Source of the DNA: Pseudomicrostroma phylloplanum
Lineage: Eukaryota > Basidiomycota > Exobasidiomycetes > Microstromatales
NCBI GenBank assembly: GCA_039545275.1
Contig: BCHS01000003.1
Coordinates: forward strand, 124,001 to 188,000
Direction of reading: 5' to 3'
DNA length: 64,000 bases
The notes beneath the pieces are model-generated. The model saw nothing but the letters and a program-made list of their open reading frames with translations. It was not told where the DNA came from and made no database searches. The position numbers and the translations under genes are program-made. Positions within the stretch are counted from its first letter, which is position 1. Every line of letters starts with the position of its first letter. Shown piece by piece: positions 31,173 to 41,950 of this stretch.

Positions 31173-32147
31173 TCAGAAGAATTTGATCCAGATGATGAAG
31201 AAGAATAGAAAAGCAACGGCCGCTAGACTGGAAGGAGACCGGGATGGTCAGCAAGACGAAGAGGGTCAGTTGAGCGCCCACAGGAGATCAGGAGTCGACC
31301 ACTAGACCGGTCTACTCACGGTGCATATTGCCTGATCATGGCATCGATGTTGATCTTCCTCGCCGCCTTGCGGTACTTCATGCTCTCGTCCCTCAAGCTA
31401 CTACTCATCGAGCTCATCTGATCCAGCGAGTCTCCCCTCCACAGCAAGTCCTCCATGTTCTTGGTCATGATCCGTGTCACATCTTGCAGGTCGTTGTTCA
31501 GCCGGTCCAGATTCGAAGAGGTGGGATTGGACGAGGCGGCTGCTGCTGCTGCTGAGGAGGAGGATTCGGCGGAGCGCGAGTCGAGGTAGACCCGCTTAGT
31601 CTTTTGCAGGAAAGTATCTGCAAAGACAGAGGATGAGGAGCGAGGATCAGAGGGTCAGCGACGATGCATATGCCTTGGGTGGTACTGCCCCCAACTCACC
31701 GAAGCCAACAAAGGCATAGGGTCTCAAGCTCCTCTGCCCGACCTGAGTTCCATACGATTGCTCAAATTCTCTTGCTAGCTCGTCTAGGAATGCAAATGCC
31801 AACTTGCGCGGGTATGATTTGGGTGCAATCGTGAGGTATACGCAACTTGTAGGGGTGGGCTGAGGAGGCGGTGGGTGGAGGAGGTAGCTGGCCGAGCACA
31901 GAGGGATGGTACGGCATTGTCAGCGGTCTCGCTAGAGCTCACCTCCCATAGCTTGCGTTACTCACTGTAGTGTATACTTGCCGCTCTCGATGCTACACCT
32001 ATTCTCACTCTGGGAATTGAGCTTCTTCACCACTGCCTTTGACTGCTGCTTGACCTCACCCAGCTCGCGATCGGATTGATCATCGTCTACGGACTGGGCG
32101 AGTGGCAGCTGATCCGACAGTCTGAGGATCTGTGTAGAGAGGACCAT
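31173..32147 (-). CDS. SEC22: R-SNARE Sec22 (ER-Golgi vesicle fusion)
   Basis: Sec22 is a tail-anchored SNARE for ER-Golgi traffic. Exons 32147-31966, 31887-31700, 31617-31320 and 31227-31173 give 240 aa with phases 2, 1 and 2. The longin domain begins MVLSTQILRLSDQLPLA and continues NRCSIESGKYTLHYLL, then CVYLTIAPKSYPRKLAFAFL. The SNARE helix is NLDRLNNDLQDVTRIMTKNM with the zero-layer Arg, followed by DLLWRGDSLDQMSSMSSSLR; the anchor is LAAVAFLFFFIIWIKFF. Two inserts are unusual: a Pro-rich loop (HPPPPQPTPTS) where others have a short acidic turn, and a Ser/Ala run (SSSSAAAAAASS) between longin and SNARE parts. The second exon's acceptor was chosen because it restores YTLHYL. Divergent from the apyrase gene. 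Confidence 0.93.
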
Positions 32148-32535
32148 CGCAGTGGGTCGACGTGGTAGCCTAGCCTTTGTGGGAAGGTGTGCGTAGTACG
32201 TGTGTCTTTGTCGGCGGTGTTGGTTGGCTGTGCGTGTGAGTGTGTGCGTGAGTGAGGCAACGGCGAGTTGTGCGTCCCCCGCATTGCTCTGCCCGCCGGG
32301 TTGATTGCCTTTGCAGCAGAGCCGAGGCGCCAAATCAGCGCGGGAATCTACTTTACGTCCATCCAGGGCGTAGACTCAAGTGCATGCCCACTCACACACA
32401 CTCACCTCACACCGCCCACCATCTTCCTCCTCTTCATCGTCCATCCTCCATCCAATCACACTCCCTGCACCTTGCCATCATCACCATCATCACTGCTCCT
32501 CCTCCTCACACCTCCGTCCTTCTACAGCCCTCAGC
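32148..32535. promoter_or_regulatory. Divergent promoter region, SEC22 / apyrase
   Basis: 388 bp between divergent ATGs. The plus-strand side is a C/T- and CAC-rich tract (32390-32530) typical of fungal leaders; no specific element is recognised. Confidence 0.4.
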
Positions 32536-35390
32536 ATGGCTCTCTGGCCCGAGCCAGGCCCATCCACCCCGCCCCGCCTACGCCGACGATCACCCATCCA
32601 ATCCACTTCCTCGTGGGCTAGCGATCGCAGATATGCTCTCCTAGTAGATGCCGGGTCCTCCGGATCCAGGCTGCAGGTCTACTCTTGGAAGGATCCCGAC
32701 GTCACAAAAAGGCAGAGGCTGAAGCAGGGAAAGAAGATCAAAGTCTTGCCGAAAGTTGAAAAGGGCACACAGGAAGGCAGCGGTCAAGAGTGGCAGTGGA
32801 AGGTAGAGCCGGGTGAGTCGTGTGTACAGGTTATGTGGGGCCACTAGGTTCGGTGATACTGACCACTCCTGCTTCGATCTTCGCAGGCATCTCGACCTTT
32901 GGCTCTCACCCTCACGACCTCGCCAATTACCTCCGTCCCCTCTTCCGCCATGCCCTCGACGTCATCCCTCCCCATCAGGTGGCCTCCACGCCCATATATA
33001 TCATGGCCACGGCTGGTATGCGACTCATTCCTGCTGAACAGCAACGCAGCATCGTCCGCGCGACGTGCTCCTTCATCGAAGAAGAGACGTCCTTCCATCT
33101 GCACGGGCGATGCGAAGACCACGTGCAGGTCATCAGTGGAGAAGAGGAGGGCTTGCTTGGCTGGATCGCCATCAATTACCTGATGGACGGTTTCCACTTC
33201 AAGCCAGACGACGACGCAAAGAAGCTCAACGCAGACACTAAAGCTTCCAAGGGCAAGGCGACATATGGGTTCCTCGACATGGGAGGGGCATCCACGCAAA
33301 TTGCCTTTGAGCCAAGCAAGCACGCCCTTGCCGCTTCGCCGGCTAGTGATCATCAGCAGGAGGAAGAGCTCGCGCAGGTCAAGCTCAAGCTCCTTGATGG
33401 TACCGAGGTAACACACGACGTCTTTGTGACGACGTTCCTTGGCTTCGGAGCCAACAAGGCCAGGGAAAGATACGAACAACAGCTGACCCAAGAGGCGAGT
33501 ACGTTGAAGTCGGACAGGATGACCGCCCTACCCGACCCTTGTCTGCCATCGGGATCGTCGGTTCATCCGACTTCCAACGCATCTATCACCGGTACCGGCT
33601 CCTTCAACAAGTGCCTCACCTCACTGGCTCCGTTACTCGATAAAGAAGCTCCCTGTTCCCACCCACCTTGCCTCTTCCACGGTATCCACGTGCCGACCAT
33701 CGACTTTTCCGTCAACCACTTCATCGGCGTCTCCGAGTATTGGTTCAGCTCGCATGACATCTTCAACCTCGGCGGAGTCTATGACTTTGTCCAGTTCCAA
33801 AAGGCAGCTCAGACATTCTGCTCGAGGCCTTGGTCGGAATTGGAAAAGGGTCTCGCGGGAAAGAAGGAGTTTGGGCCCCAGGTGAATGAGGAAAGGCTGA
33901 GGATGCAGTGCTTCAAGGCCGCGTGGATGGTCACCGTCCTCCACGACGGCATCGGCATCCCGAGGGTCATCGACCACAAGGGGAAAGGAGATGGCAAGGA
34001 TCACGTCGATGAGGTGGGACTCAAGGCTGGTCAGAAGAATCTCGGAACCGAAGAGGGTGACTGGTTCCAGAGTGTCAATGAGGTTGAGGGAACGTCGGTC
34101 AGTTGGACACTGGGCAAGGCGGTCCTCGAGGCCACAAAGGACGTCAAGACGGTCTTGACTCTGGACGGCCCTCATCGCGAAGGATCGACGATTGGTCTCA
34201 GCGGAGATCGCATCGCTTCACATGCGAAAGAAGCAGCAGGCAATCCTCTGGCCCTGCTGTTCCTCGCCATTATCCTCTTTCTCCTCGGTGGCTTCATCTT
34301 CACTCGAGGAAAGTCACCACGGGCTCAACGGAGGCGGGCATGGTTCAACTTCTTCCTGTCATTGCCATTCGGCACCTGCTTTGGTCTGGCAAAGAAGCGT
34401 ACAGGCAAAGGCGACTACATCTTGGCTGAAACGGACGATGGCGAGGAAGAGATGGAAGAAGGGGCCGTCGGTCTTTCGGATGCGTCGAGCTCCTCGAGCA
34501 GGGGCGAGCCTGCATCTCCTTCGAGGTCATCGCGACATCGCATGGCGAGCGGTCGTTCCAGCACCGGGCCTTTGTTGCGGTTCTTGCCCCTCACCGCCCG
34601 CCGCTGGCTGCTACGCAGCGCAACGTACATACCTGGTACCGCTGCTTCTCGTCGAGCGAGCTCGCGCAGGAGCAGGAAGAACCGGTCGCAGCACGACAAC
34701 ATCTTCCACCAACATGACGTCCGCATGGTCGAGGATCTCCATCTGCATTCGCTCTACGGAAGGGAAATGGCCAGCAACGGCGTTCGCTCCGCCTTCTCCC
34801 CTTCGCTCATGAGAGCGTCTCGACCCGCTTCCCCTTCGATCGCTTCTTTGCCTCCCGGCATCGCAGCAGGTGGACCAGGCGGGATCCTCTCCCGCCCCGC
34901 CAGCAGGAGCTCCGGCACAGGCAGCCCGCGCACGCTGAGCAACAGCAGCAGCAGCAACGGTGCGGGCAATGGAGGATCGGTCTTCTCCTTGAGGCCGTAC
35001 GGGTCACCCCCACCGCTGTTGATGACCAGCACCAATGCCAGCCGATCCAACAGTCCACCTCAGGGCGCTCTCAGCGGCTTTCCATCCTCATCCTTCGCTG
35101 GCGCCTCGAGTCAAGCACCTCTACATGCCACCAGTCCGGCCGTTGGAGGAGGAGGAGGTGGTGCAGCAGGACCTGGAATGGGAGGCGCAGCAGGAGGAGG
35201 AGGAACGCCGCTGGCCTGGACCAGCTCCACATCCTCGAGCGTCTCGGGCACCACCACGCCCGTGTACTCTGCCATGGGCGGTAGTGGGAATGGGGGTGGT
35301 GTGCACCCCGGGATGCTCCTCCCGTCCATCTCACAGGCATTCGAGGACGGCAAAGGCCGGGAGAAGGAGAAGAGGGGTAAGAAGGGCTAG
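32536..35390 (+). CDS. Golgi apyrase, GDA1/CD39 family (Ynd1 type)
   Basis: Hydrolyses nucleoside di- and triphosphates in the Golgi lumen, so that UMP or GMP can leave in exchange for nucleotide sugars. Exons 32536-32812 and 32887-35390 give 926 aa. All apyrase conserved regions are present: ACR1 LLVDAGSSGSRLQVYSW, ACR2 YIMATAGMRL, ACR3 EEEGLLGWIAINYLMDGF, ACR4 YGFLDMGGASTQIAFEP, and FNLGGVYDFVQFQKAAQTFC. A membrane helix, LALLFLAIILFLLGGFIF, sits near residue 565, after the enzyme domain, which matches Ynd1 rather than Gda1 with its N-terminal anchor. The tail after it is about 340 residues, Ser/Gly-rich, with an Arg-rich LLRSATYIPGTAASRRASSR stretch, and would be cytosolic. No signal peptide is obvious before ACR1. 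Confidence 0.92.
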
Positions 35391-35746
35391 CCTGTCGCGG
35401 GTAGCGGGTAGCGGGTAGCGGGTGGCGGGTGGGCGGAGCTGCCTTGGATGGCAAGGGGAGGGAGTGGGGGAGGGGAGCGCTGCGTGGGAGCCGCCGCTCC
35501 CGAATGGACTCTTTCTTTCTTTGTAAATTCTTGTACCTATGTACTATGCTCTTCGTTGCAAGACTTCAGTCTATGTTTGCATACGTTTGTCACCTAGTCA
35601 CTGTTGAGATTGAATTGCTTGTCGTGGGATGGCATGCGAGTGCAGTCCTCCGGTGCGCGTGTACGGAAAGCACCAGGCTGCGCTTCCGCCCTTCGCTCTG
35701 GTGAACGTGTATATAATGTGACCCTACGCGCAGTCTATTATCAACA
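35391..35746. other. 3' flank of the apyrase gene and tRNA upstream region
   Basis: Starts with a short GGGTAGC repeat (35398-35420) and ends in ATATAATG at about 35711, an AT-rich element 30 bp before the tRNA that could help position TFIIIB. No protein gene is seen. Confidence 0.4.
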
Positions 35747-35853
35747 GGCAAGATGGCCGAGTGGTTAAGGCGCTGTGTTAAGGAATTGGAACAATGTTCC
35801 AGTCTTCGACCTCGCAGTGGGTAACCGCCTGGGTTCGAGTCCCAGTCTTGTCA
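35747..35853 (+). tRNA. tRNA-Leu (anticodon AAG) with intron
   Basis: The acceptor stem pairs GGCAAGA with TCTTGTC (one G-U pair), followed by discriminator A. The A box is TGGCCGAGTGG and the B box GGTTCGAGTCC. The anticodon stem is CTGTG with CGCAG, giving loop TTAAGG..., so the anticodon is AAG. A long variable arm (TGGGTAACCGC) marks a class II tRNA. An intron of about 30 nt interrupts the loop after position 37. An alternative anticodon TAA was considered but the stem then fails to pair. CCA is not encoded, as expected in eukaryotes. Confidence 0.88.
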
Positions 35854-36113
35854 AGAACTTTCCTTTTGTCTCGGAAACCTTGATGGAGTCGACCGCGAGA
35901 CTTTTGGTTTGCATGAACACTTTTCTTTTGCTTGACCATGTGGTGGTTTTGTGTGATTGAATGAGACGATTTCGGAGGCTCGAAAGGATGCGAGGCCGCT
36001 GGGGTTGTCTTCGTCAGAACAGGCGTGACTTCGCGTCCTTCTGATGCGGTAGAAACCTCGCCTGTTCCAGACGCCACCCTGATGTTGTGTTGTCGTCAAG
36101 CTACTTTCATTTC

Positions 36114-37046
36114 TCATCCCTTCATCGCTTGCACAGTCTCTGTCAAGTCATCAGGCTGTTTTCCCTTTGCCTCGAGGATCTCTTCCAGCGTGCCGTCCTG
36201 TATGCGTGCATGCCCGGCGTCCAGGCTCGGATAGGTGCTGCACCACCATTCCAACATAGCCTTCGGCATGCCAGTCTCTTCGTAGTGACGCACATACTCC
36301 TCGCCGCTGACCACCTTGAGTGACTTCTTATCGTCGACGATAGCCAGGGACTCTTTCAGCGTCAGGCTTTTCCCGAGTGACAGGAAGAGCGTCGCGTCCT
36401 CCCACCTGCCCGTCCGATCCGTGATGATCTCAGCAGTCCCGATGCCCAGATCCTGCACGCTCGTCCAGCTCACCGGCCCATCCCCAGCCACTACAATTTC
36501 TTCCCTCTGATCTCCCTCTGGCTTGTAGTGACCCAGGTACAGCGGCCAGCTCTCGTTGTACAGGCCCTCACGGATAATCGTATAGCTGATCTTGCCCTCT
36601 TCGCGCAGCTTCTTCAAGTAGGCCTCTGTACGAAAGTGGGCACGCATCACGCCCGCCTGGGATCCATCGGTGAAGGCGAGAGACGTGTAGTAGATGTATT
36701 TCACGCCCGCAGCTATGGCAGCATCGATTGCGCTGAAGTGGGCCTTCTCCCTTCCCTGGCCATGCTGGGCATCGTTGAAGTCCATCTGGATCGCAGGGGT
36801 GGAGACGAGGAAGAAGCGATCCGCTTTGGCCTCTGCAAAGGCCTTGGTGAGAGAGGAGGGGTCGTCATAGTTGGCTTGAAGGACGCGGGTGCCGTACTCT
36901 GCCAGCTGGACATAGCTGGAGGGCTGCGAGTCTGGGGAGGAGCTGGTGAGGATCACGAGCTCTGATGGGGAGATGAGGTCGTACTTGAGTATGGCGGCGA
37001 GGGTGGCACCACCAATCCTGCCGGTCGTGGCTGTGAGTGCGAGCAT
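36114..37046 (-). CDS. NmrA-like NAD(P)-binding protein (QOR2-type atypical short-chain dehydrogenase)
   Basis: Single exon, 310 aa from the ATG at 37046. It opens MLALTATTGRIGGATLAAIL, the GxxGxxG dinucleotide motif in its TATTGRIGG form, with no hydrophobic leader. Further features of the NmrA/HSCARG/QOR2 group are YDDPSSLTKAFAEAKADRFF, LVSTPAIQMDF, FSAIDAAIAAGVKYIYYTSL and RTEAYLKKLREEGKISYTII followed by REGLYNESW. The SDR catalytic YxxxK is not at its usual place, so it may act as a redox sensor or quinone reductase. Substrate cannot be told. It is divergent from the antiporter gene. Confidence 0.85.
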   Translation of the reverse strand: MLALTATTGRIGGATLAAILKYDLISPSELVILTSSSPDSQPSSYVQLAEYGTRVLQANYDDPSSLTKAFAEAKADRFFLVSTPAIQMDFNDAQHGQGREKAHFSAIDAAIAAGVKYIYYTSLAFTDGSQAGVMRAHFRTEAYLKKLREEGKISYTIIREGLYNESWPLYLGHYKPEGDQREEIVVAGDGPVSWTSVQDLGIGTAEIITDRTGRWEDATLFLSLGKSLTLKESLAIVDDKKSLKVVSGEEYVRHYEETGMPKAMLEWWCSTYPSLDAGHARIQDGTLEEILEAKGKQPDDLTETVQAMKG

Positions 37047-37656
37047 GGCGTTAAGCAAGTGAGGAGGAGCAAGTGGCGAAAGAAAGGAAGCAAATGTATC
37101 TGGATTGTGTCAAGATGTAGTAGCCGGCCCTTCGGAAACGGAAGTCGCGGCTGGCCTTGCCGCGAAGAAGAAGAGGGGAGCATGGGATGCCGTCGGAGGA
37201 TCAGGTATCCTCATTAGTACGCTCAGCGAATGCCCACACAGGGCGACTCTTGAACCATTGCCATCTCTTCTACTGAAACGTGGAACGTCCTACCCTGACT
37301 CATGATGCTGTTCATGTTTTGAGTATCGTAGCCTCTACCAGTCAAAGGGTCCAGGCTGGATCGTGCCGACGGCCTCCACTTGTCCCGCGTTCCGGTCGCT
37401 TGAGGCAAACAGTCTTGGTCATGAAATCTAGACATCCGACTTCTTGGCACTGCCGTTTACCCTTCTCTCTCACACCCCCACCACACCACCCGTCCTCGCA
37501 TCTTCGCCTTTACCGATGCCCGCAGCCGTGGCCTTCTCTAGCATTTACCGGAGCTACAGGACAGTAGCCCAATAACACTCGCTTGCCTGACCGTTATTGT
37601 TCCCCGGTCAAGATTCTCTTTCTGCGCGCGCGCGTACACCCACCCGCTCAAATACC
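37047..37656. promoter_or_regulatory. Divergent promoter region, NmrA-like / Na+/H+ antiporter
   Basis: 610 bp between divergent starts. A GCGCGCGCG run at 37625 lies in the presumed antiporter leader. No other element is recognised. Confidence 0.35.
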
Positions 37657-39807
37657 ATGTATCATCCCGTCGAGCTCGACATCAGCGATGTCAGCAAAGC
37701 CTTTGCCATCCTGGGCTTCTTCATCGTCGTGTATGGACAGATATCCTACATTGTCAAGGAGCGACTCTACCTCTCAGAGCCCCTCATCGCCGTCACCCTC
37801 GGCATCATTGTAGGACCCCACGTCCTGGGATGGCTGGACCCGATGTCTTGGTCGAATGAGGAAATCTCCCGCGAAACGACCTACGAGTTCACTCGGCTCG
37901 TCGTGGGTATACAGGTCCTCTTCACTGGCATTTCCTTGCCAAAGGCGTATCTGCGACGGGAGATCATCTCCCTCACAGTGCTCCTCTTTGGCATCATGAC
38001 CACGGCCTGGTTCGTAACTGCCCTCCTCATCTGGGGTCTCATCCAGCTCCCAGCCTCTCTCGCCTCAGATGGCGTCGGTTACTCTCTCACATTTCTTGAA
38101 GCACTCTGCATCGCAGCCGCCGTCACGCCCACCGATCCGGTGCTGGCAAATTCGATCACAAAGGGACGCTACGCAGAGAAGCACGTTCCTGCCAATGTGC
38201 GCAACATCATTCTGGCCGAGAGTGGTGCCAATGATGGACTTGGCTTCCCCTTTCTATACCTCGCCATCTACCTCATCAACCGATCGTCAGTAGATGCTGG
38301 GCTCAGCATAGGCAGTGAAGTCGGTCGATGGGTGTATGGAGTCGTCATCTACCAAATCCTCCTCTCCGTATTCTACGGCGCCCTCTTGGGGTACATTGCG
38401 CGAAAGACGCTCCGATGGGCAGAATCACGCAAGTACATTGACAAGGACTCCTTCTTTGCCTTTGGTCTGGGCCTCGCTCTTTTCACGCTGGGCACAACGG
38501 GACTGTTTGGCTCAGACGATATCCTCGCCTGCTTCGTAGCCGGCAACTCTTTTACTTGGGACGACTGGTTCCGCATCCGCAGCGAAGAGAGCGACATACA
38601 GGATATCCTCGACATGCTTCTCAACGCTGCCGTCTTCATCTACATCGGAGCCATCATCCCTTGGGACTTCTATCATACCGCCGGCGGCATCGAGGCGTGG
38701 CGCATCGTCTTGCTGGGGATAACCGTACTATTGCTAAGGAGACCTCCCTGGGTCATCGCAAGCATGAAGATCATCCCAGCGCTCAGTACATGGGGTGAAG
38801 CAGCCTTTGCCGGCTTCTTTGGTCCCATCGGAGTAGGAGCCGTCTTCTACATCGAAGTCGCCCTGCGCAAGATCCCCGACGACGGCAGTCGCGACGTGTT
38901 GCGTCAGCTCTACACACCCGTCGTCCTCTTCTGCGTCTTTAGTAGTGTCCTCGTTCATGGCGTTACCGTCCCTGTCTCGAAGCTGGGTCCCAATATTGTG
39001 CGCAAGTCTGCCACGCTCACAAAGACGCGCTCGATCACCTTGACCTCCAAGCCCAGCCCACGGTCCAGCGACGAAGCAGGCAGAGGAGGGACGGGTGGGG
39101 AGAAGGAGTTGTGGAACCCACTTTACTCTCTATGGCAGGGCACTCTCTCTGTCGTCTTATTCTGGCGCAAAGACTCCTTTTGGAGGCGAGATGCTGAACC
39201 CAGCAGCGAAGGTCACGGGCACATCAGCGAGCCAACAAACGCCGTACGACGGGCTTCGATCGAGGAGCAGCGTCCAGAGGGGAGCGGCTCGGATCTGATC
39301 TCTTCGGCCTCTGCCGGCACGGATCAGTCAGCTGGAAGTGGCAGTGGAAGCGGAGGCAGCGGAGAAGGCCCACGGGGAGCCCGACCGGTCCCAAGTGCTC
39401 TCGAGCTACCCACCTCGCACGCTCATCCCGCCAATGCTCAGGAGCCTTCAGTACCTGCGGCCGTCTACATGCCTTCTTCGGGAAGCACCGAGCACCCCCA
39501 CTCGCACAAACAGCCCAATCACTACAGCTCCCTCCTGCACGACTTGCAAATGATGCTCGAAAAGGAGATGAGCGCAGAGCGGTCCGAGGCGCGGCAAGAG
39601 GCTGGGGCTGGATGGCCTGAAGAGGTGAGGAGGGCTTTGGAGAGGGCCAAAGTGGAGCAGGAGGCGAGAGAGGCAGGAGGAGGAGCAGAGGGGGCGGGGG
39701 CGGGAGCAGGAGGAAGCGCGATGCAGCAGCAGCGGGGAGCACATGAGAGCGCTGCACCTGACAGCATGCCTGGCACGCCTTCTCGAGTCAGGTTCCATGG
39801 GCGATAG
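37657..39807 (+). CDS. Plasma-membrane Na+(K+)/H+ antiporter, Nha1/Sod2 family
   Basis: Exports Na+, Li+ or K+ in exchange for protons and so supports salt tolerance and pH balance. Single exon, 716 aa from ATG 37657 (MYHPVELDISDVSKAFAILG). About 11-12 hydrophobic segments fill residues 10-440. Diagnostic blocks are YLSEPLIAVTLGIIVGPHVL, FTRLVVGIQVLFTGISLPKA, ALCIAAAVTPTDPVLANSIT with the TDP ion-site residue, AESGANDGLGFPFLYLAIYL with the ND(G) pair of this family, and SDDILACFVAGNSFTWDDWF. The C-terminal 270 residues are hydrophilic, Ser/Gly- and Glu-rich, as in fungal Nha1 proteins whose tail is regulatory. The presence of Asn-Asp rather than Asp-Asp at the transport site is as in several fungal members and may affect ion choice. 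Confidence 0.93.
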   Translation: MYHPVELDISDVSKAFAILGFFIVVYGQISYIVKERLYLSEPLIAVTLGIIVGPHVLGWLDPMSWSNEEISRETTYEFTRLVVGIQVLFTGISLPKAYLRREIISLTVLLFGIMTTAWFVTALLIWGLIQLPASLASDGVGYSLTFLEALCIAAAVTPTDPVLANSITKGRYAEKHVPANVRNIILAESGANDGLGFPFLYLAIYLINRSSVDAGLSIGSEVGRWVYGVVIYQILLSVFYGALLGYIARKTLRWAESRKYIDKDSFFAFGLGLALFTLGTTGLFGSDDILACFVAGNSFTWDDWFRIRSEESDIQDILDMLLNAAVFIYIGAIIPWDFYHTAGGIEAWRIVLLGITVLLLRRPPWVIASMKIIPALSTWGEAAFAGFFGPIGVGAVFYIEVALRKIPDDGSRDVLRQLYTPVVLFCVFSSVLVHGVTVPVSKLGPNIVRKSATLTKTRSITLTSKPSPRSSDEAGRGGTGGEKELWNPLYSLWQGTLSVVLFWRKDSFWRRDAEPSSEGHGHISEPTNAVRRASIEEQRPEGSGSDLISSASAGTDQSAGSGSGSGGSGEGPRGARPVPSALELPTSHAHPANAQEPSVPAAVYMPSSGSTEHPHSHKQPNHYSSLLHDLQMMLEKEMSAERSEARQEAGAGWPEEVRRALERAKVEQEAREAGGGAEGAGAGAGGSAMQQQRGAHESAAPDSMPGTPSRVRFHGR

Positions 39808-39938
39808 ACGGCCCTGATGGTACGAACGTTCCTTTTGATCCCAGCATATGATGCAAGCGAATGTGAGATTGTGTTAATAGAGCCTGCCATCCTTCTCCAA
39901 TCGGCAATTACATCATTGGTACTGCCGCTTCTTGCCTT

Positions 39939-41950
39939 TTAATCCTGCCGTGCCCTCGTCCCCGTCGCCTCCAAGAACGCCAAAAGAGCAGGGTCCGGCG
40001 CTCTCCGATCCAGAGATCCCGTAGCGACGAGTCCGCCTGGTCTTCCACCCCCACGCGTGACGGGCTCCGTAGCTCCTCCCTCGCCATCAGGCCCCCCACC
40101 ACCGCCCATGATGGGAATCGTGTCCTTGTGCTCGTTCCATAGGTCCCAGGACTCGGCGACCCAGTCCCGTGGGAGGGAGCGGGAGAGCATGTCGTGCCAG
40201 TCCCAGGGCGCGGCGGGGAGCAGACCGACGGTGCGACCTGCGGACATCGGCGGTTGACTGGAGCTGACCCGATCTGTACCTGCGTGATGAGCCCAGGGGA
40301 GAGGCACGCCTTCTCTCCCGTAGCCGATGGTGCTACTGTCGCACGCCCAAGAGACGATGAGACGGAATTGCTCCTCGGACAGGACCCGATCGGACTCCAA
40401 ATGCCGGAGGATGGTCAAGCGCAGCTCCGACGGCAAGCCTTCAAGAGCGAGCGGTAAAGATGAGCTACCAGTATCGGACGACTGTGAGGCAGCGCTGAGC
40501 GAGCTCGACTTGCAGCCTAGGATGCGCGCTTTGCCCACGACTTGCTGCGCTGCATGGATCACAGAGGAGCGCTGACCCGTGTTCTGCCAGAGGTGAGCGC
40601 CCAGCTTCCGCCTCCAGTTCTCGGCAGTGATGTGGGCGTAGGACCGACGGTCGTCTGGCTCGTACTGCGCTTGTGAGGTTTCTCTGCGAGGGCCTTCTGA
40701 TCTATCGGCTTGGGTTCCAAGTGCTTTCGTTGCACCCTGCGGACTGAGGAGATCGCCGGCAGTTGAGGACATATCTCGCCCCGCGGTCCCTTCGGCGGCT
40801 TTCCTCGCAGCTCGATAGCCTCGCAAGACGCTCAATGTTCTGCGAGCCTCGCCGTTAGAGCTCGATCTTCCTCTCGCCTCTGCATCGTCCTCTTGCTCCT
40901 CGTCTTCATCTCGCTCGTCCGACTCGCAGGTAGCAAAGAGCTCTACGTGTGTCAGAATCCGATTGGGCGGAGAGGCTGGTCCGCCTACGGCGGCTGCGAC
41001 GATCATCTTGACCCCAGGTAGGGNGAGGTGATTGCCATTGAGTGTGAGTACCTCCAACTGCGGAGCACTTCCTCCGCTGTACGCCTCATAGGGACTGGAT
41101 CCCTCGCCGTCATCTTCCGAATCGATCGTCGAGCTGTCCCTCCACCTTGCTTGCGTTTTCCTGACTCTCAGTAGTCGGGCGACGCTCAGAGCCGCCCTTT
41201 GCGAGTCTTCCCTACTGATCATACCTCGTGGAGGGAGAGTGAGGCTGAGCCGGAGCTCGTGCAGACAGGGAGCATCGAGGTTGTCCACTAACTCGCAGAA
41301 GGCGTCTATGCTCAGTCTTGTGTCTGACAGGACTAGCTTGCGGAGAAGGGACTGTGAGGCGCCTTGACTTAGGGAGCGCAAGCTTGAAAGTGGCTGCTGA
41401 GAGGAGGACGAGGCAGAGAGTGTGAGCGAGAGGTCAGCGTGGAGCCAATGATCACCGGGGTTGGCTGGAGCAGCGGACAACTCACATGAGCCAGTGTATT
41501 GAGCGTCAGGTCAAGCGTGGTCAAGGAGCCGTGCATCGCAATGAGCTCTGCAAAAGCGTCGTAGCCCTTTTGTGTGAGCTTGTGATTGGAAAGCGTGATG
41601 ACCCGCAGCGGGAGCCGCGTAGACTGAACCGAGGGTCCAGCGGTACTTGAGCTGCCTTCACCCATGCTCTCGTCCTTCACCATCACGTCACCTTTCCGCC
41701 GCCTCTGGCGCTTTTGTAATGCTCTCGAGACCCAAGATGCATGTCTGACTTTCCTGCACTCCTCGCCGAGCCACTCTAACAGGTCCACCACGTCGTCCCC
41801 AGCAGCCAAGAGGGAGATCTTGAAGACCCGTATGGCATGGTAGGGATCGGTCTCGCTGCGTTCCAGAAGTCGAATGGATTGGTCGAGGGTCAGCTCGCTG
41901 AGGTCGAGATGGTGAGTGGCGATACCAGGCCCTGGTCTTGGAGCCCACAT
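39939..41950 (-). CDS. Leucine-rich protein, unrecognised (F-box/LRR-like C-terminal layout)
   Basis: Exons 41950-41486 and 41396-39939 join in phase 0, giving 640 aa. Removing the intron joins LTTLDLTLNTLAH to QPLSSLRSLSQGASQSLLRK, a continuous leucine-rich pattern. Repeats include HHLDLSELTLDQSIRLLER, LRVITLSNHKLTQKGYDAFA, LRKLVLSDTRLSIDAFCELV and QLEVLTLNGNHL. A later acidic linker (DERDEDEEQEDD) leads to LEGLPSELRLTILRHLESDR, which is F-box-like in sequence (LPSELRLTILRHL). The F-box-like part lying C-terminal to the repeats is unusual. The frame stays open upstream to an ATG at 42244 (738 aa), but that extension looks like leader. One ambiguous base (N, 41024) falls in a repeat codon. 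Function is not known. Confidence 0.65.
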
